Source: Bog-473 sp963730785 (GTDB lineage Bacteria; Actinomycetota; Acidimicrobiia; Acidimicrobiales; RAAP-2). Taken from it: DNA of 64,000 nt. Of the stretch, positions 1 through 7,296 are shown in pieces (position 1 is the stretch's first letter; each line of letters begins with the position of its first letter). The stretch is taken from NCBI GenBank assembly GCA_963730785.1, contig CAVSTF010000015.1:1-64000 (forward strand), in the 5' to 3' direction. Position numbers and translations under genes: made by a program. The notes under the pieces are model-generated. The model saw only the letters and a program-made list of their open reading frames with translations. It was not told the origin of the DNA and ran no database searches.

Positions 1-18
1 GTCGCTACGACAGCGACC

Positions 19-648
19 TCACCGCTTTTGGACCAGCAGCACCGAATCATGAACGGCCGCCGTCTCCCCGTTGGGACCTGTCGTCTCACGCGGTCTAAGC
101 TCACTCACGATGGGACGCCAGGCCGAATCCTCTAACTGAAGGGCCACCAATTCCTCGGCGGGACTGAAGAATTGGTGATGTTGATGTGCCTGCCCATGAG
201 CCCACGGCGGTGCTTCTCCATGGCTGATCAGCAACAGGTGGCCCCCCGGTGCGATTGCGCTGGCCACCCGCTGGAGAATGGGTATACGAGGGAGATCGAC
301 AAACGACTGGAAGTAACAGGCTGACACCAAGCCATAGGTTTCCGTCGGCTCCCACGACGCCAAATCCCTCACCAGCCAAGTGATCTGATGCTCCGGGACG
401 TGGCGCTCCACGCTGAGGGCTTTGCCACGCGCAATGGCGGTGGACGCAATGTCGACTGCCGTGACTTCCCAACCCCGGGTCGCCAACCACACGCTGTCGC
501 CGCCCTCGCCGCATCCAAGATCAAGCACCTTCCCCGGCTCAAGACTTGATACCAAGTCGACCAGAAGCGCATTCGGACGGCCGGACCAGATCTGTTCCCG
601 TTCGGCGTACCGCTGCTCCCAATGTTGAGCCGGACTCAGATCGGTCAT
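19..648 (-). CDS. Class I SAM-dependent methyltransferase
   Basis: This is a 209-residue soluble methyltransferase with a Rossmann-type SAM site. Motif I (VLDLGCGEGG) is at residues 41-50 and the acidic post-I motif (VTAVD) follows about 20 residues later. It belongs to the small methyltransferase-25/TehB-like group, and the substrate cannot be read from sequence. The frame stays open upstream to 741, but the ATG at 648 is preferred because AGAGG lies about 8 bases before it and the protein then begins like its family (MTDLSPAQHW). It diverges from the XRE-cupin gene at 745, so the two probably share a control region and the regulator may control this enzyme (inference). Confidence 0.85.
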   Translation of the reverse strand: MTDLSPAQHWEQRYAEREQIWSGRPNALLVDLVSSLEPGKVLDLGCGEGGDSVWLATRGWEVTAVDIASTAIARGKALSVERHVPEHQITWLVRDLASWEPTETYGLVSACYFQSFVDLPRIPILQRVASAIAPGGHLLLISHGEAPPWAHGQAHQHHQFFSPAEELVALQLEDSAWRPIVSELRPRETTGPNGETAAVHDSVLLVQKR

Positions 649-700
649 GAGGGCCCTCTCATTCGTTGCATAGCAGCGACGATCGTGTACCGGGAGGTAA

Positions 701-720
701 ATAGCAATATAATTTGCTGA
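701..720. promoter_or_regulatory. Divergent promoter/operator: TATAAT inside an inverted repeat
   Basis: A perfect consensus -10 box, TATAAT (708-713), is bracketed by AGCAA (703-707) and TTGCT (714-718). The arms match perfectly. On the other strand the same bases give TATATT, a possible -10 for the methyltransferase. The xre start at 745 is 31 bases downstream of the box. A repressor bound to the repeat would cover the promoter, as expected for an autoregulated XRE gene. No clear -35 was found, and the role is inferred from position and symmetry. Confidence 0.4.
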
Positions 721-744
721 ATCGGCAAGCTGAAAGGCCACCTC

Positions 745-1299
745 ATGGACGCCTCACTGCAGGAATTAGGACCCCGCCTCCGCTCCGCTCGCAAGAAGCG
801 AGGGCTTACGTTGGAGGAACTCGCCGATCGCTCGGGCATCTCCACCAGCACGCTTTCTCGCTTGGAAAGCGGCAAGCGCCAGGCCACGCTCGAACTGCTC
901 GTGCCACTGACCCGCCAATTGCAGATCCGGATAGACGATCTCGTGCCGGCCGAGCCGGCCGACCCGAGAATTCGTCAATCCGAGGTGCACCGCCATGGGC
1001 TGTTCGTGGTGCCGCTCGCCCCCAGTCATGCGCCTATTCAGACCTACAAGATCACCTACCCACCAGTGACGACCATGCCAAGTCTGCGAACCCACGACGG
1101 CTACGAGTGGCTCTATGTGCTCCAAGGCCGTCTCCGAATTCAACTCGGCACACGCGAGTTCGTCCGGAACCGAGGGGAGGCAGCTGAATTCGATACCCGG
1201 ACTCCCCATGCATCGGGCGCCACAGGAGGCCGTTCGTGTCAGGTGATCAGCATCTTCAACGAGGACGGCGCCCGCATCCACACCAGGGGTGTGGCGTGA
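745..1299 (+). CDS. XRE-family regulator with C-terminal cupin domain
   Basis: This is a 184-residue DNA-binding regulator. Residues 8-62 form an XRE helix-turn-helix (LRSARKKRGLTLEELA, then GISTSTLSRLESGKR). Residues about 105-175 form a cupin barrel (HDGYEWLYVLQGRLRIQLG) that would bind a small ligand. The architecture matches the PuuR/SutR-like group of XRE-cupin regulators. AAAGG lies about 9 bases before the ATG. It is divergent from the methyltransferase and ends 2 bases from the stop of cysM on the other strand, leaving no room for a terminator. The ligand is unknown. Confidence 0.88.
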   Translation: MDASLQELGPRLRSARKKRGLTLEELADRSGISTSTLSRLESGKRQATLELLVPLTRQLQIRIDDLVPAEPADPRIRQSEVHRHGLFVVPLAPSHAPIQTYKITYPPVTTMPSLRTHDGYEWLYVLQGRLRIQLGTREFVRNRGEAAEFDTRTPHASGATGGRSCQVISIFNEDGARIHTRGVA

Positions 1300-1301
1300 A
1301 C

Positions 1302-2270
1302 CTAGAAGTAGATGATCTTCTTGGCTCGCTCGGTGACCTCGTCGAGGTCGTCAGTCCAGGCCCCGGTCGAGAGGTACTTCCATCCGCCGTCGGCCGACAC
1401 CACCACGATGGTGGCCTCAACCCCTGGCTCAAGTGAATTGGCGCATTTGACGGCGCCGGCCACGGCAGCGCCGGTCGAGATGCCGGCGAATATGCCGACG
1501 TCGGTCAAGCGGCGAGTCCACTCGATCGACTCCCGCGGGCGCACGACCGTCTTTCGATCGAGCAGCTCAGCGCCACCCAGGTTTTCGAAGATAGGTGGGA
1601 TGTAGCCGTCGTCCAAGTTGCGCAAGCCGTCGACCATTTCGCCTGAGGGCGGTTCGACGGCCCAGATCTGCACGGCTTCACCCAATTGCTCCCGCAAGTA
1701 GCGACCGACGCCCAACAAGGTGCCTGACGTCCCCAGTCCAGCCACGAAATGCGTGACGCCTGGGCAATCCCGCAGGATTTCGGGGCCCGTGCCTTCGTAG
1801 TGCGCCTTCGGGTTGGCCGGATTGCCGTATTGATAGAGGAAGACCCAGTCACTGTTTTCGTCCGCCAATTTCCGAGCCATCTGCACCGCTCCGTTGGAGC
1901 CTTCGGAACCGGGCGATTCGATTATTTCGGCCCCCCACAACTCCAGGAGCTGCCGGCGTTCAATCGACACATTGGTTGGCATGACCACCTTGAGGTGGTA
2001 CCCCTTCACCCGGCACACCATGGCCAGTCCGATGCCCGTGTTGCCGGATGACGGCTCCATGAGGATTTGGTCCGGCTTTCCCGGCACCAAAATGCCATCC
2101 CGCTCGGCCTGCTCAATCAACGACAGGGCTACCCGGTCCTTGACCGAACCTCCCGGGTTCTGTCCCTCAAGCTTGATGAAGATCCGAGCGGACGGATTGG
2201 GGCTGAGCTCACTGATCTCGACCAGTGGGGTGTTACCGATGAGCTCCAAAATGGAGGAGTACGCAGTCAT
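1302..2270 (-). CDS. cysM: CysM, O-phosphoserine-type cysteine synthase
   Basis: This is a 322-residue PLP enzyme of the cysteine synthase family. The PLP lysine is in GGSVKDR (Lys44), the phosphate/substrate loop is SSGNTG (about residues 74-79), and GTSGT is near residue 180. The genes upstream on the same strand encode CysO and the JAMM peptidase Mec, so this is the mycobacterial-type CysM. In that pathway CysM joins O-phosphoserine to sulfide carried as a thiocarboxylate on CysO. The length matches M. tuberculosis CysM closely. The Mec-CysO-CysM route is established in Mycobacterium; its use here is inferred from the complete operon. Confidence 0.93.
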   Translation of the reverse strand: MTAYSSILELIGNTPLVEISELSPNPSARIFIKLEGQNPGGSVKDRVALSLIEQAERDGILVPGKPDQILMEPSSGNTGIGLAMVCRVKGYHLKVVMPTNVSIERRQLLELWGAEIIESPGSEGSNGAVQMARKLADENSDWVFLYQYGNPANPKAHYEGTGPEILRDCPGVTHFVAGLGTSGTLLGVGRYLREQLGEAVQIWAVEPPSGEMVDGLRNLDDGYIPPIFENLGGAELLDRKTVVRPRESIEWTRRLTDVGIFAGISTGAAVAGAVKCANSLEPGVEATIVVVSADGGWKYLSTGAWTDDLDEVTERAKKIIYF

Positions 2271-2302
2271 GTCGGGTGTCGATCGGTTGGACTGGTGTCG
2301 GT

Positions 2303-2578
2303 TCAGCCGCCGGCGACGGCAGGCAGGATTGAGATTTCGGACCCATCAGGCACCGGCGTGTCGACGCCGTTGAGGTACCGCACGTCGTCGTCGTTGAGGT
2401 AGATGTTGACGAACTTGTGCAGAGAGCCATCCTCCTGAATGACCTGACCGGCCATTCCGGGGTACTCAGCCACCAGCTTGCCCAGCACCTCTCCAATGGT
2501 GGCACCGTCGACAGTGACCACTGATGCCCCTCCCGCGTGTGAACGCAGGACGGTCGGTATGCGAACTTCGACGGCCAC
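2303..2578 (-). CDS. cysO: CysO, ubiquitin-like sulfur carrier protein
   Basis: This is a 91-residue ThiS/MoaD-fold sulfur carrier ending in the Gly-Gly tail (ILPAVAGG) that is activated to a thiocarboxylate. It resembles mycobacterial CysO along its whole length: IPT.LR near the start, the FVNIY.ND.DVR block in the middle, and the same C-terminal octapeptide. The GTG start at 2578 has GAGGAGG about 6 bases upstream. It sits 32 bases before cysM and after mec in one operon. Mec would remove cysteine from the CysO-cysteine adduct and so recycle the carrier. Confidence 0.95.
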   Translation of the reverse strand: MAVEVRIPTVLRSHAGGASVVTVDGATIGEVLGKLVAEYPGMAGQVIQEDGSLHKFVNIYLNDDDVRYLNGVDTPVPDGSEISILPAVAGG

Positions 2579-2650
2579 GGGGCCTCCTCAAGAGTGTTTG
2601 ACTAGCTGTAAGAGCAGGTCAGCCGATTGTTGACCTATCCGGTGAGGATT

Positions 2651-3064
2651 CTACAAGGAGAGTCCGGGTACCTCGACGGCTTCCTCGGCGATCACCCCAT
2701 CGACGATGGAATAGCTACGCACGACCGGGTGGGTATCTCGCAACGAAACCAGTACGTAGTGCCAGCCCGGATCGAGCGCCTGAGCCACGTCGGTGGGTGA
2801 CGGAAAGGCGTCCGTGTGGGTGTGGGAGTGGAAGACACCCATGATGTCGGCCCCCAGGGCCTGAGCCTGGCGATCGATACCCAGCATCTCTTTGGGGTCG
2901 ATCTCGTAAATCACCGCCGACGCCGCCACATTCCTGGTGACGAACAAATGGGTGGCCTCGTCTCCCCCATAGGCCCCGACCAGAAGCCCGCAGGCCTCGT
3001 CCGGCAGCCCCGCCAGGCAGTGCCCCACCATCTCGAAATAGATCGCTTTGGAGAGGCGCAGCAC
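2651..3064 (-). CDS. mec: Mec, JAMM/MPN+ metallopeptidase releasing cysteine from CysO
   Basis: This is a 137-residue zinc peptidase. The JAMM signature is complete: HSH, seven residues, then S, two residues and D (HSHTHTDAFPSPTD), with the upstream glutamate in DEACG. The open frame continues to 3364, but everything beyond 3064 is antisense to smpB. The GTG at 3064 is chosen because TATCGT (a TANNNT -10) ends 6 bases before it, which fits a leaderless start. The ATG at 3031 is the alternative. The enzyme cleaves the CysO-cysteine adduct made with CysM. Gene order is as in M. tuberculosis. Confidence 0.9.
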   Translation of the reverse strand: MLRLSKAIYFEMVGHCLAGLPDEACGLLVGAYGGDEATHLFVTRNVAASAVIYEIDPKEMLGIDRQAQALGADIMGVFHSHTHTDAFPSPTDVAQALDPGWHYVLVSLRDTHPVVRSYSIVDGVIAEEAVEVPGLSL

Positions 3065-3070
3065 CAGGTC

Positions 3071-3080
3071 ACGATACCCT
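3071..3080. promoter_or_regulatory. Overlapping divergent -10 elements for mec and smpB
   Basis: On the + strand TACCCT (3075-3080) lies 8 bases before the smpB ATG. On the - strand TATCGT (plus-strand 3071-3076) lies 6 bases before the mec GTG. The two hexamers share the TA at 3075-3076. Neither gene has a Shine-Dalgarno sequence. Both spacings fit actinobacterial leaderless promoters, in which transcription begins at the start codon. The gap between the two start codons is only 24 bases. Confidence 0.55.
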
Positions 3081-3088
3081 CGGTCTGT

Positions 3089-3613
3089 ATGGCTAGGGCG
3101 AAGAAGCAGATTGCCAAGCGGGCCGCCGCCCGTGATGAGCGAGGGAGCGACCGGACGGTCGCGACCAACCGACGCGCCCGTCGGGAGTACGAATTCATCG
3201 ATACGTTCGAGGCCGGCCTGGTATTGCAAGGGTCCGAGGTGAAGTCGCTCCGGGAGGGGAAAGCCCAGCTGTCCGAGGCCTACGCCAGGGTCGACGCCGG
3301 CGAAATGTGGCTCTTCCAAATGCATATTCCACCCTGGCAGTACGCCACCGGATTCGGGGCTCACGATCCCGATCGCAAGCGCAAGTTGCTCCTACATCGG
3401 GGGGAGATCGACGAGTTACAGGGCAAGACCCAGCAGCAGTCGCTCACGCTCATTCCGGTCTCGCTCTATTTCAAGGATGGTCGGGCCAAGATTGAGATCG
3501 CCCTGGCCAAGGGGCGTCGTCTCTACGACAAGCGCAACCTGCTCATGACCCGCGACGCCGAGCGTGAGGCCGCCCGAGCGATCAAGGAAGTCAACCAGTG
3601 GGGTGGAGCCTAA
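3089..3613 (+). CDS. smpB: SmpB, tmRNA-binding protein
   Basis: This is the 174-residue partner of tmRNA in trans-translation, the rescue of ribosomes stalled on mRNAs without a stop codon. It has the RRARREYE block, GLVLQGSEVKSLREGK, the KRKLLLHRGEI segment and a basic C-terminal helix (KGRRLYDKR). The tail is a few residues longer than in E. coli SmpB. The ATG at 3089 has no Shine-Dalgarno sequence but has TACCCT 8 bases upstream, so a leaderless start is likely. The frame upstream of 3089 is antisense to mec. The tmRNA gene follows 55 bases after the stop, so protein and RNA are probably co-expressed. Confidence 0.96.
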   Translation: MARAKKQIAKRAAARDERGSDRTVATNRRARREYEFIDTFEAGLVLQGSEVKSLREGKAQLSEAYARVDAGEMWLFQMHIPPWQYATGFGAHDPDRKRKLLLHRGEIDELQGKTQQQSLTLIPVSLYFKDGRAKIEIALAKGRRLYDKRNLLMTRDAEREAARAIKEVNQWGGA

Positions 3614-3668
3614 AAAGACCCGTAGAATGGATCTCTGGCCAAATGGTCAGGAGAGCAACCCAAACCAT

Positions 3669-4011
3669 GGGGGTGATTGGCTTCGATTTCGTTCGTTGAG
3701 GTAGGAGAAGCGAGCCGTGGTCTCCGGAACCACGTTAAAGAGCCGGAACCAAAAATAAATGCCGAGCCTCAGCTCGCACTCGCTGCTTAAGTAGCGACGT
3801 TCACCCGGTCTCAGCCCTGCGGATCGGAAAGTGGACGCCATCAAGTAGGGCTTACCTGTAGTGACGTCAACTAGCTACTAGGGACACCAAGTTGGATACG
3901 GGGCGGCTCAGCCGCCGGCAGTGACGCCGCCCCCGACAATTTTTGCCGGCTGCGCTCGGAGAAGGCCTACTAAAGCTACGAAAGACGCGGGTTCGAATCC
4001 CGCCACCTCCA
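3669..4011 (+). ncRNA. ssrA: tmRNA (ssrA), one-piece
   Basis: The 5' acceptor strand GGGGGTG (3669-3675) pairs over 7 bp, including one G-T wobble, with CACCTCC (4004-4010). The T-arm (GCGGG, TTCGAAT, CCCGC) precedes the 3' strand. A4011 is the discriminator and CCA is not encoded. The 5' part (TGATTGGCTTCGATTTCG) matches the conserved tmRNA start. The tag reading frame is at 3761-3790. By alignment with the M. tuberculosis resume site (GCC after an A-rich stretch), the tag is AEPQLALAA followed by TAA, ending in the ALAA proteolysis signal. The size of 343 nt is normal. Confidence 0.95.
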
Positions 4012-4036
4012 AGAGGGCATTCGAAGGAGTGCTTTG

Positions 4037-4112
4037 TTGGAGGTGGCGATGAGTAGCAGACTTGTTCGCCACCCATGGTGATGAAACGGCCGGCCTTCGG
4101 GCCGGCCATTTC
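4037..4112. repeat. Two-hairpin dispersed element, copy A
   Basis: Copy A starts 26 bases after the tmRNA 3' end. A 51-base ungapped core (4037-4087) matches copy B (12476-12526) at 41 positions. Hairpin I pairs GGTGGCGA (4042-4049) with TCGCCACC (4066-4073) around a loop that includes the conserved ACTTGTT. Hairpin II is the GC-rich stem at 4083-4112. The core also begins with TTGGAGGTGGCG, an exact 12-base complement of the tmRNA 3' end (4001-4012). The function is unknown. Confidence 0.55.
4083..4112. terminator. Strong hairpin, probable bidirectional terminator after ssrA
   Basis: GGCCGGCC (4088-4095), a TTCG tetraloop and GGCCGGCC (4100-4107) form a perfect 8-bp stem. It is extended by GAAA (4083-4086) pairing with TTTC (4109-4112) across one C-A mismatch. 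The position between ssrA (+) and the STAS gene (-), whose stop is at 4134, fits termination of both transcripts. It is also hairpin II of the dispersed element. Confidence 0.75.
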
Positions 4113-4133
4113 GCGTCCATGTGCATCAGCCCA

Positions 4134-4472
4134 CTATTCGTGGGCCGGCACTATGTCCAGCATTGAGTCCAGTCCGGTGATCTCGAACAACCGTCGGACG
4201 GATGAAGGTGGCGAGAAGATCGTGAGCGTTCCATTGTCGTGTTGGAGCCGTTTGTGTTCAGTGACGATCACCCCTAGGCCGGTGGAATCCATGAAGGCAA
4301 CCCCAGCCAGGTCGAGCACCACATTGCGAACATCTTCGATCTCAAGATCGGCCAACGCTCCGTAGAGGTCCGACGCCGTTGAGGCATCGAGCTCGCCAGA
4401 CACCGCGACCAGAGTTCGTTCAGCCGAACGTTCGACCACGATCGTAAGCGTCGCACTGCTCTCTTTAGCCAT
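4134..4472 (-). CDS. STAS-domain anti-sigma factor antagonist
   Basis: This is a 112-residue single STAS domain of the SpoIIAA/RsbV type. The phosphorylatable serine is in MDSTGLG (Ser63). Such proteins bind anti-sigma kinases when dephosphorylated and so free a sigma factor. The ATG at 4472 is preferred over an upstream start at 4496 because TATGGT lies exactly 6 bases before it (leaderless pattern). It diverges from a PAS-PP2C phosphatase (4654), the enzyme class that dephosphorylates STAS antagonists, so the pair probably work together (inference). No RsbW-type kinase is nearby. Confidence 0.9.
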   Translation of the reverse strand: MAKESSATLTIVVERSAERTLVAVSGELDASTASDLYGALADLEIEDVRNVVLDLAGVAFMDSTGLGVIVTEHKRLQHDNGTLTIFSPPSSVRRLFEITGLDSMLDIVPAHE

Positions 4473-4478
4473 GCCCGA

Positions 4479-4484
4479 ACCATA
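4479..4484 (-). promoter_or_regulatory. Leaderless-type -10 for the STAS gene
   Basis: The minus strand reads TATGGT, six bases, then the ATG at 4472. The hexamer matches TANNNT, the spacing places the transcription start at the start codon, and no Shine-Dalgarno sequence is present. Confidence 0.45.
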
Positions 4485-4641
4485 GGGGGGATCCATCCGG
4501 CAACCCGTTCTCGACCAAACGCCAGCTTTGAATCACCCAGGATGGCTTAAAGGACGATTTCACATAGGGGCTGCCGAAAGAGCGAAGTGGCCAAGTAGGG
4601 CGGAGTATCTGCGATCTTCGGACGCGGAGATGGCAGGCCCC

Positions 4642-4647
4642 TAGTAT
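4642..4647 (+). promoter_or_regulatory. Leaderless-type -10 for the PAS-PP2C gene
   Basis: TAGTAT ends 6 bases before the ATG at 4654 and no ribosome-binding site is visible. The spacing is the same as that seen before the divergent STAS gene. Confidence 0.4.
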
Positions 4648-4653
4648 CTCGTC

Positions 4654-6696
4654 ATGTCGTCGCCATTCGACATGAGCGTGCTTCTCGAATCGAGCACCAT
4701 CCTGCGCAAGATGGATGTCCTCCAGGCTTCGAGCATGGAACACGTGGCCTTACGCGTGGTGCAACATTTTCGTCAGGAATTTATCGACAAAGACACCGGA
4801 GAATCGGCCCTCCCCCTCGTTCGCTTCTATGTCACTCAACGTGGCAAGGACCTGGAACCATCACTACAAGACTTTGCTCTGGCGGCAGGAACTGACTCTT
4901 TTGCCGAACATGACATGACCTGCCTGGCTCTGCTGGCCTCGGCTGGAGAGAAAGCTGCTTGGAACGATCGGCGGCAATCGGCGGCGCACAAAGCCATTCC
5001 ACTCCCCAGTGTTGAGGCCCTCCATCGACTACCCATGGTCTCCCAACTGGTCAAACAGCTCGGCCTCAATCCGCGACACATCATCGAACCTGATCCGACA
5101 CTTTTCAGGGACCTTGAAGAACGGACCTACAACCTCTTTTACGTCTCCGAGGCGCGAGACTCCGAGTTCGTCCCAGCTCAGAATGATTTTGTGGTGCCCT
5201 ACGGCATCAGGTCCGTATTGGGGTTCGGCGGAGTTCTCCCAGACGGAATGCTCTTTGTTGTCATCCTTTTCTCCTCGGTGCCCATACCGGCGTCATGTGT
5301 TGAGGCCTTTCGGGCCATCGCTCTCAGCGTCAAGTTTGTTCTTCTGCCGCTGGTCGGCCACGACGTGTTCGCCGGCGTCACGCGACCGCAATCGGACCCC
5401 CGAACCAGGGATCAGCTGGCAGCTGCTACGGCAGAAGCAAAACTGACGGTGGCCCTGCAACTCCTTGACGAACGAGCGGTCATCGTTGAGAACGAGGCCC
5501 TTCGTCTGGAACATGAACTGGTCGTGGCCGATCAACGGGCCGTAGAAGCAACCGCGGCTCAACGGGCATTGGCCAGAACCGAGGCGCGCCAGACGGCCAT
5601 CGTTGAAGGGGCCCTTGATTGCATCATCGGAATGGATGCCATGGGTCGGATCACCGATTTCAATCGGGCCGCAGAAGTTACCTTCGGCTACCAACGAGAC
5701 GAGGTCATCGGGGAGCTTCTTTCGGAAACGCTCATTACCGATGACATGCGGACTCGCCATGTCCGAGGGCTCGAGAAGTTCCGACGCACCGGCGAAGGAC
5801 CGATACTGGGCCGCCGAATCGAGACGGCCGCTCGGCGCAAGGATGGCTCGGAGTTCCCAGTCGAACTGATCGTGACCCATGTGGCAGACAGTGACCCTCC
5901 CCTCTTCAATGGCTATCTCCACGACATCACGGCTCGCCACCAGGTGATGGAGGAACTTTCAGCCAGCCGAGAACGCCTGGCGCATATTGCTCGGACGTTG
6001 CAGTCGAGTTTTCTCCCGCCAAACCTTCCCTACATCCCCGGCATGGAGTTGGCCGCGTCCTACCGTGCCTTTGGAGATGGCTTCGAAGTTGGTGGCGATT
6101 TTTATGACATGTTCGAGCTCGGTGCGGGTCGGTGGGTCCTCGTTTTGGGTGACGTGTGCGGCAAAGGAAGTGAGGCGGCGGTCGTCACGGCTCTGGCCCG
6201 ACACACTGTGCGGGCGGCGGCAGTGCAGCATCGGGACCCGGCGGCCATCCTTGAAGCAGTCAATGTGGCCATATACCGGCAGTATCCGGATCGATTCTGT
6301 ACCGCAGTGTGTGTCGTCATGGACACCAACTCCTCAAGACTCGAGCTGTCACTCGGCGGCCACCCCCAGCCGCTTCTGCTCGACGGTTCTGGCGCAGTGA
6401 CCAAGGTGGGGATTCCGGGCCGTCTGCTTGGATCCTTCCCCGAATGGATCGGAAGCAACACGACGATCAATCTCGGGCACAACGACAGTCTCTTGTTCTA
6501 CAGCGATGGCTTGACCGAGGCCCGCCGCGATGCAGAGCTGTTCGGCGACGTCAGACTCTCTGACGCCTTTGCTTCGACCTTCGGCTTGTCAGTCTGGGAT
6601 GCGGTCAACCTCGTCGAGGCGGCTGTGTTGGAGCATGCCGGTGCCCTAGAAGACGACCTGGCCATGATTGTCCTGCGTCGCCAGGATGCTCAATAG
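4654..6696 (+). CDS. PAS-domain SpoIIE-type PP2C phosphatase
   Basis: This is a 680-residue soluble signalling phosphatase. Residues 1-250 form a sensor-like region I cannot assign. A coiled-coil linker (about 250-305) follows, then a PAS domain (about 305-425, with IVEGALDCIIGMD and FGYQRDEVIGE). Residues 440-675 are a SpoIIE/RsbU PP2C domain (VGGDFYDMF, GDVCGKGSEAA, FYSDGLTEAR, DDLAMIVL) that carries the metal-binding aspartates. RsbU-type enzymes dephosphorylate STAS antagonists such as its divergent neighbour at 4134-4472. No membrane segment is seen. Confidence 0.9.
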   Translation: MSSPFDMSVLLESSTILRKMDVLQASSMEHVALRVVQHFRQEFIDKDTGESALPLVRFYVTQRGKDLEPSLQDFALAAGTDSFAEHDMTCLALLASAGEKAAWNDRRQSAAHKAIPLPSVEALHRLPMVSQLVKQLGLNPRHIIEPDPTLFRDLEERTYNLFYVSEARDSEFVPAQNDFVVPYGIRSVLGFGGVLPDGMLFVVILFSSVPIPASCVEAFRAIALSVKFVLLPLVGHDVFAGVTRPQSDPRTRDQLAAATAEAKLTVALQLLDERAVIVENEALRLEHELVVADQRAVEATAAQRALARTEARQTAIVEGALDCIIGMDAMGRITDFNRAAEVTFGYQRDEVIGELLSETLITDDMRTRHVRGLEKFRRTGEGPILGRRIETAARRKDGSEFPVELIVTHVADSDPPLFNGYLHDITARHQVMEELSASRERLAHIARTLQSSFLPPNLPYIPGMELAASYRAFGDGFEVGGDFYDMFELGAGRWVLVLGDVCGKGSEAAVVTALARHTVRAAAVQHRDPAAILEAVNVAIYRQYPDRFCTAVCVVMDTNSSRLELSLGGHPQPLLLDGSGAVTKVGIPGRLLGSFPEWIGSNTTINLGHNDSLLFYSDGLTEARRDAELFGDVRLSDAFASTFGLSVWDAVNLVEAAVLEHAGALEDDLAMIVLRRQDAQ

Positions 6697-6757
6697 AGCA
6701 TTCTCATTTGAGAGATCGCTTTGCTGCACCGGGAGTCGGCCGCCTGCTCTGAGGCCG

Positions 6758-7123
6758 CTATGTCTCTTTAAGGTCACGAAGGGCGATGATCGTCTGACCG
6801 TCGGCAATGGTGGCGAGCACCATGGCTCCTGCACCAACCTTTGCTCCGATGACACCTTCACGGCGTACAAGGCGCACGCAGTAGGCGGCAATCAACAAGT
6901 TCAGTACCGCCCTCGCCGCCATCCACCTCGCCCTACGTTGGCCGAAGAGAAGCCCAGGGACGAGAAGAAGGTCTGAGATCCCAATGGCTCGCAAGGCCGC
7001 AGGATGGTCGCCGGTACGCAACAGACGAGAGAACCTTGATGGCGCGGCAACCAAGGCGATACCAATGAACAAGGTGATGGCACCGACCCTGAACGCCGAG
7101 CGCTCGGCAGGCGATTGATCCAT
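6758..7123 (-). CDS. Small integral membrane protein, unknown function
   Basis: This is a 121-residue hydrophobic protein with about three to four membrane segments: residues about 14-30, 46-62, 70-86 and 95-112. I do not recognise a catalytic motif. The repeated short loops with basic residues (RRARWMAAR, VRLVRREG) fit a positive-inside membrane protein. It lies alone between the phosphatase (+) and mmsA (+). The minus-strand frame has even, membrane-like codon use, which is why I accept it over the opposite frames. Confidence 0.6.
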   Translation of the reverse strand: MDQSPAERSAFRVGAITLFIGIALVAAPSRFSRLLRTGDHPAALRAIGISDLLLVPGLLFGQRRARWMAARAVLNLLIAAYCVRLVRREGVIGAKVGAGAMVLATIADGQTIIALRDLKET

Positions 7124-7296
7124 TCGTCAATCTTGTCAGGTAGCTAATGACGGCCCAGGCGAGTGTTCTCGCTTCGGCTTGTGGGATGGCTGTCGAAACC
7201 ATCCGTTCCGCCGCCACCATCCAGCTGTCAAATACTCGGGACGTGGCAAGGCGCAATTCATCCATGGTGCGGTCGACTTGGTGGCAGGATCGCGAC

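Noticed and set aside
4001..4112. ssrA as an integration site of a mobile element
   Set aside because: tmRNA 3' ends are common attachment sites, but no integrase or direct repeat is present; the repeat found is inverted.
3908..4126. Short minus-strand frame with VAGFEPASF
   Set aside because: This string arises from the reverse complement of the tmRNA T-arm and is a common false ORF near tRNA-like 3' ends.
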